Assembly (NCBI GenBank): GCA_037176885.1
Contig: JAWWNJ010000099.1
Location: 682,001 to 746,000 of the forward strand
From: Favolaschia claudopus
Lineage: Eukaryota > Basidiomycota > Agaricomycetes > Agaricales > Mycenaceae
Direction: 5' to 3'
Length of the DNA stretch: 64,000 bases
Every line of letters begins with the position of its first letter. The first letter of the stretch is position 1. The notes under the pieces were generated by a model. The model had not been told where the DNA came from, did not search any database, and saw only the letters and a program-made list of their open reading frames with translations. Shown here in pieces: positions 44,575 through 56,065 of the stretch. Both the position numbers and the translations under genes were made by a program.

Positions 44575-45380
44575 ATGGGCGCCCAAATGACCATGCCCAA
44601 CTCTGCGCGTCCGTTCGGGTTCAACTGGGCTCCTCCAGGTGTCGTGGTCGCTATCCACCCGCAGCACCAACCCCATCAACTCCCTCTCGATCCACCCCAC
44701 CCACACCCTCATCCACACCCGCATGCATCGGCACACACGCCCTCGATCTCGATCTCGACCTCAACTCCCGCTCCACCACTGCCGCATGCCACTTCTCCTG
44801 CACCCCCAACTTCTTCCTCAACCAACAACTCAAATGGCTCGGATCAAGCTCGGATACAGCTAGCGCCAACGGCGGCATCTCCCCCGCACCTCTCTCCCCT
44901 GGCTACTCCAGACCTGTACCCAGCGCCACGGGTATCGCGATGGATGCTGCTGGTTTAGGATCTGTTGGTGGTGGTGGTGGTGAGTATGCGAAGGAGTACA
45001 GCATCTTCGTGGGGGATTTGGCCCCGGAGACGTCGAATAGTGATTTGGTTGCTGTGCATCTTACCGTCCTTTTGTAATCTCGACGCGACACTGACAAAAC
45101 GCATGCAGGTCTTCCGCAATCCGCTGCTGGGGTTGAGGAACGACCGTGCGCCGAGTTTATCAGGCTGTTCGCGAGCTGCAAGAGCGCAAAGATTATGCTG
45201 GATCCGGTGACGGGGGTCAGGCGCGGGTATGGGTTTGTTAGGTGAGTTTGACTATTAAGATATTGCGCAGAGATGCTGATGATTCGTCGTAGAGTCACGG
45301 ACGAGGCGGACCAGCAGCGTGCGTTGATTGAGATGCATGGGCTGTATTGTCTTTCACGGCCGAGTGCGTGTTGTTCTGCC
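44575..45380 (+). pseudogene. Nam8/Csx1-like RRM protein remnant
   Basis: The tail of a first RRM (MTMPNSARPFGFNWAP) is read at 44584-44630 in one frame. A histidine/proline-rich linker follows, and then a second frame carries the RRM2 start EYSIFVGDLAPETSNSDLV at about 44994-45053. A 50-nt intron leads to FRNPLLGLRNDRAP, where a one-base shift (about 45152) is needed to read SCKSAKIMLDPVTG and GYGFVR. A second intron leads to TDEADQQRALIEMHGLYCLSRP, ending at a GTGCGT donor near 45366. These are hallmark stretches of the Nam8/Csx1 family of splicing and mRNA-stability proteins. The first RRM start, the shifts and the missing third RRM show it is dead. Confidence 0.7.
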
Positions 45381-45396
45381 CTCTATTACATCGAGA

Positions 45397-45603
45397 TAAT
45401 AGCGGGTTTGTGCAAAGCGACCCGGGTCGCTTTGCGACCGCTCAGATCTCCACAACGAGCAGCCTCAGGTGTGAGGTCCCAGCGACCTAGGAATGCCCCA
45501 GGGCGATACTCTCCTAGGTCGCTTGGAGCTCATACCTGGTATCTGTTGTTGCGGAGATCTGAGCGGTTGAAAAGCAACCTGGGTCGCTCGCACAAACTCC
45601 CTC
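45397..45603. repeat. Foldback (palindromic) repeat, copy 2
   Basis: Near-identical to 225-440. It starts about 30 bp after the GTGCGT donor that ends the RRM2 exon, so it probably landed in an intron of the RRM gene. Confidence 0.75.
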
Positions 45604-45963
45604 CAGACGTCCGGTGGGAGTGCTGCTGTGCCTATTTGTGGTCGGGGCGGGTATGCTGGGAGTCCGTCTGCGTTCCAGGCTATCTGCTACCAGGAGCCGC
45701 GGCCGATTTCGCGTCCAGGATCGGGTGCTGCGTGTGGTGGTGCTGGGGAGCAGCTGCGCGTTGAGAGGATCGTTGGTGGGGACTCTGGGGAGCTGTTATT
45801 CGATGATCTGAATGGGACGTTAGTGAGCTTGGATCTGGATCGGGAGCGGGAGAGGGAGTATGCGTGGGGGTTGAAGAGCCCCACTGTTACGGAGAGCACG
45901 AGTGCGGAGAGTACGAGTAGTGGGGGGAGCGTGCAGTTCCGGATGTCGATGGAGTCGCCTTGA
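45604..45963 (+). pseudogene. Possible C-terminal exon of the RRM remnant
   Basis: An open frame after the foldback repeat reads GELLFDDLNGTLVSLDLDRE, then a Ser/Thr-rich end (TSAESTSSGGSVQFRMS), and stops at 45963. It is rich in G-ending codons like the RRM exons before it. Whether it belongs to the same gene is unproven. No domain was recognised. Confidence 0.3.
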
Positions 45964-46689
45964 AGCGCCCGCTTCCGATGCTCTTTTGTTGCTTCTTTCT
46001 TGTGGATGGTAGGATGGATCAAGGCTTTGGTCTTGATGTTTTTTCTCTTCGTCGTTGCTCCCCTTGCCGTCCCGCTCCCGATCTCATGTCGCCTTCGTCC
46101 TCGTCCCCGCCGTCGCCGTGTCATTACTTTGCCTTTGCCTCGGACGACGCGCGACCTCCCTTCTCCCGCCACTCCCCTGCACGACGCATAATCGAATCGA
46201 CCTCCCGGAACAGAATATCATAATATTCTTCTATTACAGCTTATATTGTCTCTTTCTCTCTGTGGCCGCTACTCGACCTCAACCACCACTCCGTTTTTTC
46301 TCTCATATCGCCACTCTCGTCTTGCTATCAGTCTACACCCTCGGAAACCACTACCGCACAGTCTATCTATCCGTTCTCTGTTTTGCCAGCTCGCTCCTCC
46401 ACAACACTGTCAACTACAAAGGATTATGTACCAGCATTTGCGCGGCGAATGCATAAATTGGTGGTTTCTCATGAAAATACCACCTCGGGTTCAAAGGTGT
46501 AGTGAATGCTTTCGGAACCTTTCTGAGCATCAGAATGCTTCGTTCGACTTTAATCTAAACTTTTCTGGGCACACTATGTAATTGAACAGTGAAAATCCTG
46601 AGCTTTCTTTCGGAATCAGACAAGCTCCACGAGGGCATCGGTTTCGACGAATCGCAGTGTGAGAGAGGTCAGTTGCGACCAGGGAAGTC
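45964..46689. other. No gene recognised
   Basis: Pyrimidine-rich sequence (46030-46200), possibly the former 3' flank of the RRM gene. No feature that I can support. Confidence 0.3.
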
Positions 46690-46989
46690 TCACTTTGTGA
46701 GTATTGTAGGCACAGCCATTGAGGACGACCGTCCGCAATCATCTTGGAAAATGTCTGGAATGTCGGAGTACCCCGTGAACTGCAGGCACAGGGTATGAAG
46801 AAGCGGCAGACTGTTGAAGCCGCCAAGCACCGAGGGGTCCTTGACGACCAAGGTGAGGCGCTCGAAACGCCCCGAATGCGGAACGAGAGCCGAGATGATG
46901 GGTAGCGTTACTCTTGCTGTGTCTACAGCATGAATAGAAAGTGGGACTGAACATGCTCTTTCCAGCCACTTTTCAATAGGGGCATTCAA
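46690..46989 (-). pseudogene. F-box/LRR-type protein fragment
   Basis: Reads IEKWLERACSVPLSIHA, ISALVPHSGRFERLTLVV and SLPLLHTLCLQF. This is the pattern of the leucine-rich part of mushroom F-box proteins (a WL-R-S--PLSL box, then PHS-RW--L). The F-box end and the rest are missing. It directly abuts an inverted-repeat element at 46999. Confidence 0.5.
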
Positions 46990-46998
46990 AGTACTGTA

Positions 46999-47356
46999 CC
47001 TCCCTGTATGGAAGCAACAGCGAGGGACCGTGACAAAACGATTGCCGCATTTTCAGGCAACCGACCTCAACCGACCCGCCGTGAGCCGTGACCGTTGCCA
47101 AAGGAGGCAACCGTCTGGTTGTGAAGAAGCCATCAAATCGTTGAATTCACTACAATTTCGAGGGATGTCGGCCAATAAGCAGCACAAAAGGTACGCATAG
47201 ACTCACCTGTGTATGTTCCCAGGCCAAAAACTTTTTTTTCGTGTTGCGTCACGATTTTTTCAAGGCAACGGCCTCAACCGTGACCGTGACCACCTCAAAA
47301 AGAGGCAACACAACCGACCCCACTGTTACCGTGACGGTTGTCTCCATACAGGCAGG
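46999..47356. repeat. Possible MITE with CCTGTATGG inverted ends
   Basis: The left end CCTCCCTGTATGGAAGCAAC and the inverse right end GTTGTCTCCATACAGG flank arms rich in CAACCG and CCGTGAC motifs. No clean target duplication was found. Confidence 0.4.
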
Positions 47357-49383
47357 TCCTTGAGGTACCTTGACCTCGCCTCGCGGCGAGACGTTTTACA
47401 CTATTTTTACGTTGACAGTGTAGTAGGGTTCCTTGAGTATTCTTTTTTCTGTGCCATCTACTGTACTTAGTATCGAGATCTATCGAGATACTCTGATTTG
47501 CACCGTCTCTGTAGGAAGCAAGAGTGCACACCTCTTGATCTTAAGTACAACCTGACATTTGGCGGGCGGCTGCGGGCCGCTGCGCAAACGCTATGCTTAT
47601 GTAAGGGTGCCGGAAGTTGAATGCTAAGTTACTTATCAAGTTGTCCTTACCATAAAAGGAAATTCCAATCAAACAAGACCTTTTAAACTCGCAGTTCAGA
47701 TTGTGGACCGCGCGAGTATAATACATCCCCCCCCCTTTTTCTTTATTGACATAAGATAGAGAGCCGCACCTTACTTAAGCACGTTATGTAACGCTTATTA
47801 ATCGTTCCCACGGCCAAATCCCCAGTCGCGTAAAAAATTTCATGTTCTTTCCTGCCTGCGGAAGGGCTGACCTACAGACTCAGTAGACATTCTCGCTGTT
47901 TCTGCTCTGAAATTACCTTCCACACTGCAAGGGAGGTCCTGTCACCCATCGCGCCGAACAGGTTGACAGGTCCCACCCTTAAGCGAGCCGAAGCGTGCCG
48001 AGATGACTATCTTGTGGCTGTGCTGGCCAAATTTTCCTCCGAGATTTTTGGAAAGTGTCCCGTTTGGTGAGAAAACCACATAGAAACACTCAGAAAAAAA
48101 AGTGGTCTGAATTTTTTGTGGGTCATCTATTATACAATTCAGAGTGTGCCGTAATTGTCTTTGTCTTTTGTCTTTGTCTCGAGACAACTGTCAAACCGGC
48201 TTCGGTTAACGGTTATCCCGGCATCCGGTTGTTTCCGTCTACCGTCCTCCTGGCACCTGCGCGTGCTTATTGCAGCTTGCTCTGTCTTGCCCTCCCTCAC
48301 TGGGAGTGCAGCTTCTCAAGTCTCATTTTGCATTGTTCTGGCTTCCAGTTTTCAGTTTTTGTTTCTGTTTGTTTTAATAGAAGAATCTCGATTCGGCGGA
48401 CTGGAATTTCTCTTGCTCGGTGAAACTTGGTATCTCCCTACGAGTACGACCTTGAATGCTCTGCTTATTCTTCCATGAAAAATTGATGTTCCCCAAGAGT
48501 GAGTGTCATCATGTACAGTACTACATACTCGATTTCCCAGCTGTATTGGACAGAACATCCTTCGTTGACACTTAACTCATTGGGATATTGCTATCTTATC
48601 CTCTATTCAACCGCGCTCTGGAATCCGGCTACGAGCGCAATCCCCAAGTCCCTTATCGCCAGTGCTCTTCTTATGTCTGAAGCTGTAGAGTTGAATTTGG
48701 CTCATCCTACGAGTGTCAACATGAATGTGCACAATGCAGATGTCCCTGGTATGGTCATGATGCCTCTCCCTGTTCAATTTCTTTGCTCTGTGGGTGTTCA
48801 CCTTCATGCGACCATAAACTGGAATTGACTACGAGCGTCAACCTGCACTTGCTTATCCTCCCTCACAAGTCGCACAGGGGCCGACCTGCATTTGCTGGCT
48901 GCTCTCAATGCTGTTCGTCTGACTAGATTCATTAGAGGAGACCGGGATCAATCTACGTATTGGGACCGGGATCTTGGACACAAAGACGCGAGGAACCAAC
49001 CGCAGGTTGGTGACGAGCGTCTATTGAATGTGGAGTGCAGATTTTATTTCTACTTGCTCTGTAACGGTGAGAACTGAATTCAGACTGTGTCGAGCACTTG
49101 AAATGCTTGCAACATGAAGGAGGAAAGACGGAGCATATGTATTGAATACTTGAGTTTTACCTCCGAGTGCCAGCATATTTCGTGGTTAACTGTGCTTATA
49201 CTTTCGTAGCGGAGCACGAGTTCCTGCTAGTATAGCAAAAGACCAAGGGACATTTTGGCAAATCAGCCCAATAAGAACCCTTCATTAAACCTCTATCTAA
49301 GACTTGTATTAGGCAAAATTCCCAATCTGGACCTTAGCATCGTGCCGGACACGCAAAGTCGACAATGTTGATTGCCGGCGAAC
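47357..49383. other. No gene assigned
   Basis: Between 48490 and 49030 there are several degenerate copies of ACGAGCGTCAAC-like motifs (for example near 48708 and 48830), suggesting an old tandem repeat. No gene was recognised. Confidence 0.3.
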
Positions 49384-49517
49384 GGAAAAATCGGTCATTT
49401 CGAGGGCTTTATTTCGCCGGAAATAGCCTCAGATTGCCGAGGGTTTTACTGGCCGGGGCCATCGGCTTTAATCGGTCTGGCGACCGATTTGCCATAACCC
49501 TTGGAATGGCGGGGTTG
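49384..49517. repeat. 131-bp dispersed repeat, copy B
   Basis: Inverse-orientation match to 43814-43944. Confidence 0.65.
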
Positions 49518-49610
49518 CCCCCGTACCGACAACATCTCGAGTGACTTGCTGTCAAAATCACCTGACTGATGGCCCGGTGGTGACTTTCAGACTCAATCTG
49601 AGGCTAGATA

Positions 49611-49836
49611 CAGCCGTTTTGGAAACAATATACGGGTTTTAATCGAATGGTGCTCCTTCGTTTTTGCTTACCTTTGTTGTGCTTCCGATCACCAGCTCCA
49701 CTTCGGCCGAATTTAAGTTTTGCTTCCGCCACCCAGAGAACACCAGGAAAAAACAGGAACTTGACAGAACTTAGGATTAAGACGCACGAAGGAGCACCAC
49801 TTGATCAAAACCCGTATATTGTTTCCAAAACAGCTG
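49611..49836. mobile_element. Mariner-type MITE, copy 2 (TA target)
   Basis: TA flanks both ends (49609-49610 and 49837-49838). It has the same CAGCCGTTTTGGAAAC inverted ends as the element at 11837-12210. The halves pair over about 45 bp at each end. Confidence 0.85.
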
Positions 49837-49838
49837 TA

Positions 49839-51783
49839 CCTATGCTGTGGGTGTCAAGAGGAAAAAATATTAATTCCCAAAAAAGGAAAGAAGGAGGGAG
49901 AGAGAGGAGAGAAAAGAGAGAATCTCATTATTTCTTGTGGCTCAAACTCGGTGCATTTGGTGGTTGTTCTCAATGGATGAAGATGATCAATTTTGCTATT
50001 TTTTTCCGGCGCCTGCGGCGCGCAATGCGTTATTTGGCCTGTCGGCCACGTAAAGGGCAGATATTCGTGTGAAACTGCCGTTTTGAGCTCTATCCACCGG
50101 GTAAGAGCTGTTCACCGGGTCCGGTCGCGTGGTTGATCTGGATACAATTGGTTTTTTCCGCGGCCGGCATGTCATTTCCGATGGCAAGCAAACACAAAGC
50201 GCTATGTCACGACTGTGACTAAACCGCGAGCTTGACTTGTTCAACTATCGAAACGGGTGCCTCGCGCCTGCTTTCAAGCAATTGCCTTTGGGCGTAAGCT
50301 TGCCAGATTGTCTCCCGTGAAAATCTAGGAGGTAAAAACCGCTCAAAGGCTTCGCAAATCGAGTGCAGCATTTAATCTTCAACTTCAAGTTGACTTCTTG
50401 TCGAGTTCTTCTGGAGATGCTATTAATAAATGACCTGTGCTATTCTTCTCTGTTAGCAATTTTCATAACCGCAACACTTCTCAGTCACTGTAATTGCTGT
50501 TGTTTGATATCCTGTCTCCCGGCCGAATCTCAACATCAATACAATTTATTTTACATTTGACTGCTCGGCAGCTGCACTTGCAACTCATTTGTTGTAGTAA
50601 GTACCCCTCGCTATTGAAGTCTTATCTTTGACTGCCATTTGATTGAACGTCTATCTGGCAAAGCAAGCTTGATTCTGACCTTGAAGCGGCAAAATCAGCA
50701 TCTCGGTCTTCTCGGGGAGCACCAAACATCCCAAAATCCGTTCCGAATTCGAATCAAGGCATCCACTGGATACTACTAGTTATTTCTCCGGTGCGATTCC
50801 TTACCACTAAACTCAGTGGAACATTTGTTGGACTGAACATTGGTCTAGATGCTAAATTGATCATAAACTAACATTCAGATTGTTGATAGCATTGACAAGC
50901 AAAGCAGAGCATTCAAGTTATGGATATTTGCAAAGGACAGGTTCTGGAATTGTTCTGCTCACTACAAGTTACCTTGATAGATACAGGATTCGGAAGTTGA
51001 ATGCAGTTTAGCACTTTCCCGGCTTCACATTGACCCCGGAACACTGATTTTTTTCAAATACATCCTCAAGTACTTACCTCTACTCCCTTTATCCTCAGCC
51101 TATCTTCGAATTCCGGCCGCTGAACTGTGAAGCTTTGAACACGAAAGTCCAGCGGCAATGATACCCATCGCGGAACAACCCGATTAGGCGATATCTTGAC
51201 GTAATCGAGCTATCCCGAGGTATCCACCCACAGCATAAGTATCTAGCCCAATCTGATGACTCTGCGCTAACGTTTTGCAACACCCATTTAAAAAAGAGCA
51301 TACACCCAGACAATTAAGACCAACGTCAGCAGCATTTCTTGTGGGAACACAGGGCTTCGCCATGCTGCACGAGCATTTGGATTGGGAGGGGTTCCTCGCA
51401 AGACCATATCGCCAAAATGGCGGGCTTTTTGCAACGCTAGAACTCGAGGATGGCACAAACCCCCAAAATTGTGTGGAGCTGACTCATCAGACAACCGATG
51501 AGATTGTTTTTTTCTAGGTATGCACGCGTCAGGACTTACTGTTAAGATTAAATGTGTTTTCCCGTGTACACCCATGCCTATGGGATATTTCCGGGGTTGT
51601 GAAAGGGGAAGTTCTACCCGTAAACTTGAATGATGGTCGCCGACCAGCGGCAGGAGGCAATTTTGGCATGTTCTCGTCCGCCCATCATCCATGTGATTCC
51701 ATTTATGTATGATATGCAGTCCGTTCGGGCCCGATTATGGGGAAGCTTGCTTCCCCATTCATCGGTATACTAGTAAGGGTGGA
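49839..51783. other. No gene assigned
   Basis: No coding pattern or repeat except a hairpin GGGGAAGCTTGCTTCCCC at 51740-51757, which resembles the 5' hairpin of the Helitron family. Confidence 0.3.
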
Positions 51784-51915
51784 ACATTATGATTAAATAC
51801 GGTAGGCGACCATATTGTACTGTAATCATATTATAATATTAGGTCTGGAGCGCATATTTACTCGTATGGGTATCATAATGTATTGTAATGTCAGAATAAT
51901 CATATTTAATCGTAT
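51784..51915. repeat. AT-rich flanking repeat, left
   Basis: Begins ATTATGATTAAATACG and ends near TTTAATCGTATTTA. A diverged relative lies at 52948-53083 on the other side of the orphan gene. Each unit has inverted short ends. Confidence 0.55.
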
Positions 51916-52814
51916 TTAATGTATGGTAATGCCCTCCAAAAAATCCACGCCTTCGCCAAATCCAGCGTTGAGGAGTTCCTTCGTGACCACAGTATTTGCC
52001 GCAGTTGTTGCAGCCATCGACGAGCGAGCGTCGGACAGACCGTCAAGCTGAATCATTCAATCAATGGTTCAATAGATAGTAGCGATAACAATAAAACCTT
52101 ACCACAGTTATCTCGCTCTCGCTTTCCTCTTCCGACTGTACGGGGGTATGACGAGGCGGTCGATATGTTTTATCGTTGGCATCATCTTCGTCCGAATCTG
52201 TAGTCAGTAGGTGAGATAAGCGCCAAAACTGGGCGGATTCGGCGCGTACCTGCCGGCCGCTTCGCTGGAACAGTCGGAGCGCGGGTTGCAGGTTTGGTTC
52301 TCGGAGCAAAGAAGTTGGTGGCCGAGACAGAGCCGCCGGGCGTCGCGTTAGGTCTGTACCTGGTCAACGGAACAGACTCGAGATATTACATAAGAATCAG
52401 AACTCACAATGCATCCAATATGCTGTTGAGATCACGAATCCTTCGGGCCAGCATCCCAACGCCATCTGTATCTCTGATACCTTCTTGCCGGGAATAAAAT
52501 TCCAGAAACGGGCATACGAGATCCATGCCATATTTTCCACGAGCTATTCGGTTCTGCTGTTCTTCTTTGGAGACTTGGAAAGCACGTTCCCATTGCCGAT
52601 TGGCAGTATATCTGGCGCCTTCCTCAACGTCGATTTCGAGGTCGCCGAAGTATCTAGCGAGAGGCCCGTCCGAGGAAGCCAGTGGAAGGGACTCCGGTAA
52701 CCCAGCAATACGGATACGCAGCGCCTTGAGCATTGCCGGGAAGTGCTTTACAAGCTGGCTGTCGTCGAACATCGCGAGCAGGCGGGCAGAGAGCAAGCAG
52801 AGAGCGGGCGACAA
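51916..52814 (-). CDS. Orphan protein, 4 exons, between AT-rich repeats
   Basis: Exon 1 runs from the ATG at 52814 (or 52772, MFDDSQLV) to about 52411. Three short GT..AG introns keep phase into exons with NATPGGSVSATNFFAPRT (about 52350-52249), DSDEDDANDKTYRPPRHTP (about 52201-52105) and LDGLSDARSSMAATTAAN (about 52049-51916). The product has about 240 residues. The first half is helical and charged (FPAMLKALRIRIAGL, KEEQQNRIARGKYGMDL), the second is acidic and disordered. No family was recognised. Because AT-rich repeats with matching ends stand on both sides, it may be cargo of a small mobile element. Confidence 0.5.
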
Positions 52815-52947
52815 TAGCGACGTCGGCGACGAGAAAATTTAGCCGACTCGGGACCGAGCTGAGATGATTCACAGCATCATCCGAATACCTCCGATTTCGG
52901 TCGAAAAGGTCTTGATCCAGCTGTTCGGGTATCTCGGGCGAGCCTAA

Positions 52948-53083
52948 TATTATGATTAAATACGACCTCCATACTGTATCATAATCATACTGTATTGTAT
53001 TCTACTGAGAGGTATTCTGTGGCCTTAAGATTATGCCCCAAGCGTATTTAATCGTATTTTCAGCATTATAATGCATTATATTT
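52948..53083. repeat. AT-rich flanking repeat, right
   Basis: Begins ATTATGATTAAATACG like the left unit and ends CGTATTTAATCGTATTTT plus an AT-rich tail. It lies directly before the third Helitron copy. Confidence 0.55.
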
Positions 53084-53094
53084 AAATATACTCA

Positions 53095-53774
53095 TTGGGG
53101 GAGCTTGCTCCCCCTTTTATCAGAGCCGTCACCGAAAAGCAATAAGCTGTGCTCGAGAGCGTTTTGATGTAATCAATAAATGCGTGATATATTGTGACTC
53201 CGAGTGATGCGAGGGATTTCCGCTTGATCCAGAGACAGTCCGCTTGATCCCAGGTGATGGGTGGTGATGGGAACACAATTTTGGCAGATGCGCCGGTGCT
53301 TGGCCGGTGCTGCCATGTCTTCGACGACTATCTGCGAAGAATTTGGGCTTCCTAAAAGTTCCTTTCCTCACGACTGTTTCACAGACGTGAGAATACAACT
53401 TCTTGGTACTCCCTGGATCCTCCGAGGATTTTTTTTGTGTGTCCGTAGCTGTTCATTTCACGCGTATGATCAAGACTCTGGCTGGAATTGCATTTAGAAC
53501 GAGTTTTCACCGGGGACGATCGAAAAGAGCTAATGTAACAGATTCAATGCGGATGCTTGAAACTGATACACAACGGAGAGCTCAACTTACATTTACTCTA
53601 GACAGCCAAGGAATGGACCTTAGTGAATATGTATTTTTCTGAAACCGAATCTACTTGGACATAGTTTATAATTTCTTGTTCAACTTATTTTACTCCAATG
53701 TACATTGTAATATTGATACGGATTCGCGCAAGCTCCCCCTTCTGTAGGCCGGAACTCCGGCATACAAATCATAT
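53095..53774 (+). mobile_element. Helitron deletion derivative, 680 bp
   Basis: The 5' part (53095 to about 53454) matches the first 360 bp of the 7.4-kb Helitron. The 3' part (about 53455-53774) matches its last 330 bp, including the end of the helicase exon and the 3' hairpin. The whole middle is deleted. The flanks are A and TGA when read in element orientation. Confidence 0.9.
53455..53642 (+). pseudogene. Tail of the Helitron helicase gene in the deletion derivative
   Basis: Reads IKTLAGIAFRTSFHRGR to LDSQGMDLSEYVFF, nearly identical to the last 55 residues of the RepHel gene at 14241. The upstream part is gone. Confidence 0.85.
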
Positions 53775-55776
53775 TATTTTTATCCACCCTTACGGTATAG
53801 GGCTCCAAAATGCAGATGCTTACAGAATGACTGGGATACGAACCTTCGCGCATAGCGCTTTGTATCTCTACTTCTTATCTGTGTCTACCATATATTTGCC
53901 TTGTTTCAATGAAGAGAAAATTATAAATTGTTCGCTGATACCAAGTCTGAATAATCTGAGAACAGATTAGCCTAGCAATTGATCTGCAAGCACTCAATGC
54001 TATACACTTGTATCAACCCAGAACACTGTGGCCAAGCGTCATGAGTTCTCTCTTTTTCTCCCTCTTCTTTCTTTCTTTTTCGCGTTTTTCATCACGGGAC
54101 CCAGTACATTGGAAAAAAAACCGGTGCCCAGTTCCAAAAGTGGATTGTGTGTACTTGTTTGTTTCCAATACGGCATGGTTCCCATAGGACTGAGCGCGAC
54201 TGGGCCACGAAAATTAGGCCAATATAGCAGAAATGTACAAAACCCATGTATATTTGTTTCAATCGGAGGAATTGCGAGAAACGAGATCTAAAGTCGTGAA
54301 AGGAGGTGCTCTTGCGAGCCCAATTTTGCGAGAAATTCCTTCGATGAAATGCGAGATATATTCACTCCAGGAAAGCCTATACCAGTGGCTTAATATTTGT
54401 AGTCCAGTGCAGCGCGGTCCTACGCGGTCTTCGACATTTGATTTTGGCGGGGTCACTGCGTGACATCACGCCTCGGCCCTCACTCTCAACGCCAATGGAT
54501 GCGACTTCCACATTCACTGCCTTAATTTCAGCCTTCAAGCACTCAAAATCGATAATAATGTGTCGGAATTGACGTCTAGTAACATTGTGTGCTCTTATTA
54601 GTGCCCTTCAGTGCTCTCAAGTCTCTTCGAAACAACGGATCGTGTCATCAATTGGCGAAATGTCACAGTAATCACGTGGAGTAGGTTGCTTATGAGTGAC
54701 TCAGTGAGCCCCATCTTGCAGTCGAACCCGTCAATGTGTCATTGGGTTTACCTGAGAATTCATTCACGCGTGAAAAATCAATTGGGCCAATCTTGCTTTG
54801 ACCAGACAGGACTGTTGCTCAATGAGGTGTTCCAATAGAGTAGCGAGTGTCGACAAACGAAGATACGAAGATACGATAGATACGACTGACTACGCTTATA
54901 AAGCCCAGGTAGTATATACTACTAAAGTACTATACCTCGTCAGCTCGGACGATTCAAAACAGTACAAAACAATAAAAGAAAGCAACTATGAGCGTATGAG
55001 CGCCCTGCTTTAGCAGAACACCCACATTTTGCGTTGGATGTTGCGTACACCTGGGCAGGACAACGAGTCCATACTTCTTGCGGTTGAGTACCCCGCGAAG
55101 TTTAGGGAGGGAAAGGTCCGCATCCAACCTGTTAATAACCTGCTACTAACAGGAGCCAGAAATGACCCACAAAATCCATGTTAGTAATTCGCACAGGCTA
55201 ACTTCCGACGAGGCACGACAACTTTTTGATGGCCTATTTTCCTCACCGAACGCCTACTGTACCATTTTGACCGTAGATTCAGCGGGTGTGACCTGTGACC
55301 ACTTAGATTCAACTTTTGAATCATTCAACTTGGCCTGGGACCTGTGACCGATTTTTGCCATCATTCAACCCAAATTCAACCTACGGAAAGTTCATTGGTA
55401 CTGACCCAATAACTCTGCTGGGGACACCTGAATTCAACACTCTATGTATCAGACGGAGCAAAAATTGGGCCAAAAATGTGGTTTTTTGCAGGTCTGGAGG
55501 CGGAGAAAAAAAAATTCAATTATTCAGCTTCGAAGGTCACAAAATTCAGACCCCTTGGTGACCTGTGACCAAAATAAAATAGCTTCAATTCAGGTCCACT
55601 TGTGACCTGTGACCTGAATCTATGGTCGAAATGGTACAGTATTCCCTGTATTGAGCGCCTACTCCGCGTTGCCGACGGCACCCCTCGACATCGGCGTTCT
55701 TCCGCGCGTTGTGCCCTCATGACGCGCACGATTGTCGTCGCCGTCATGCGACGCGTTCAAATTCCTCAGTGTATTA
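53775..55776. other. No gene assigned; contains a repeated GTGACCTGTGACC motif
   Basis: The motif GTGACCTGTGACC or a close form occurs at about 55287, 55341, 55559 and 55602 in the same orientation, with ATTCAA-rich sequence between. A pyrimidine-rich tract lies at 54040-54090. No coding pattern was supported. Confidence 0.35.
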
Positions 55777-55939
55777 GAGCATTTTGGCAAACGGTGAAAA
55801 TCAAATTTCAGTTCGAAAAACTAAGCGACTTTGGTGAAAAACTACAGTGGGCTGCACACTGTTTTGCGGCTCCACAACCAAAATTTGGTTAGCGGGAACT
55901 GAAGAAAAAAATCATTTTTCACCGTTTGCCAAAGTGCTC
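55777..55939. mobile_element. Mariner-type MITE (TA target), 163 bp
   Basis: TA flanks both ends (55775-55776 and 55940-55941). The ends GAGCATTTTGGCAAACGG and the inverse CCGTTTGCCAAAGTGCTC form a 24-bp inverted repeat. Confidence 0.8.
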
Positions 55940-56065
55940 TATTCCCCGGTGGCTCTGCGCAAAGTTTCTATTATCTGAAATCGTCGGGCCCCAGTAACCC
56001 GCTCGAGAATAAAACCATTGTAGCTCGTGGAGAATAAGTACTCCAGGCAGCGCCTTTTCTTCACA

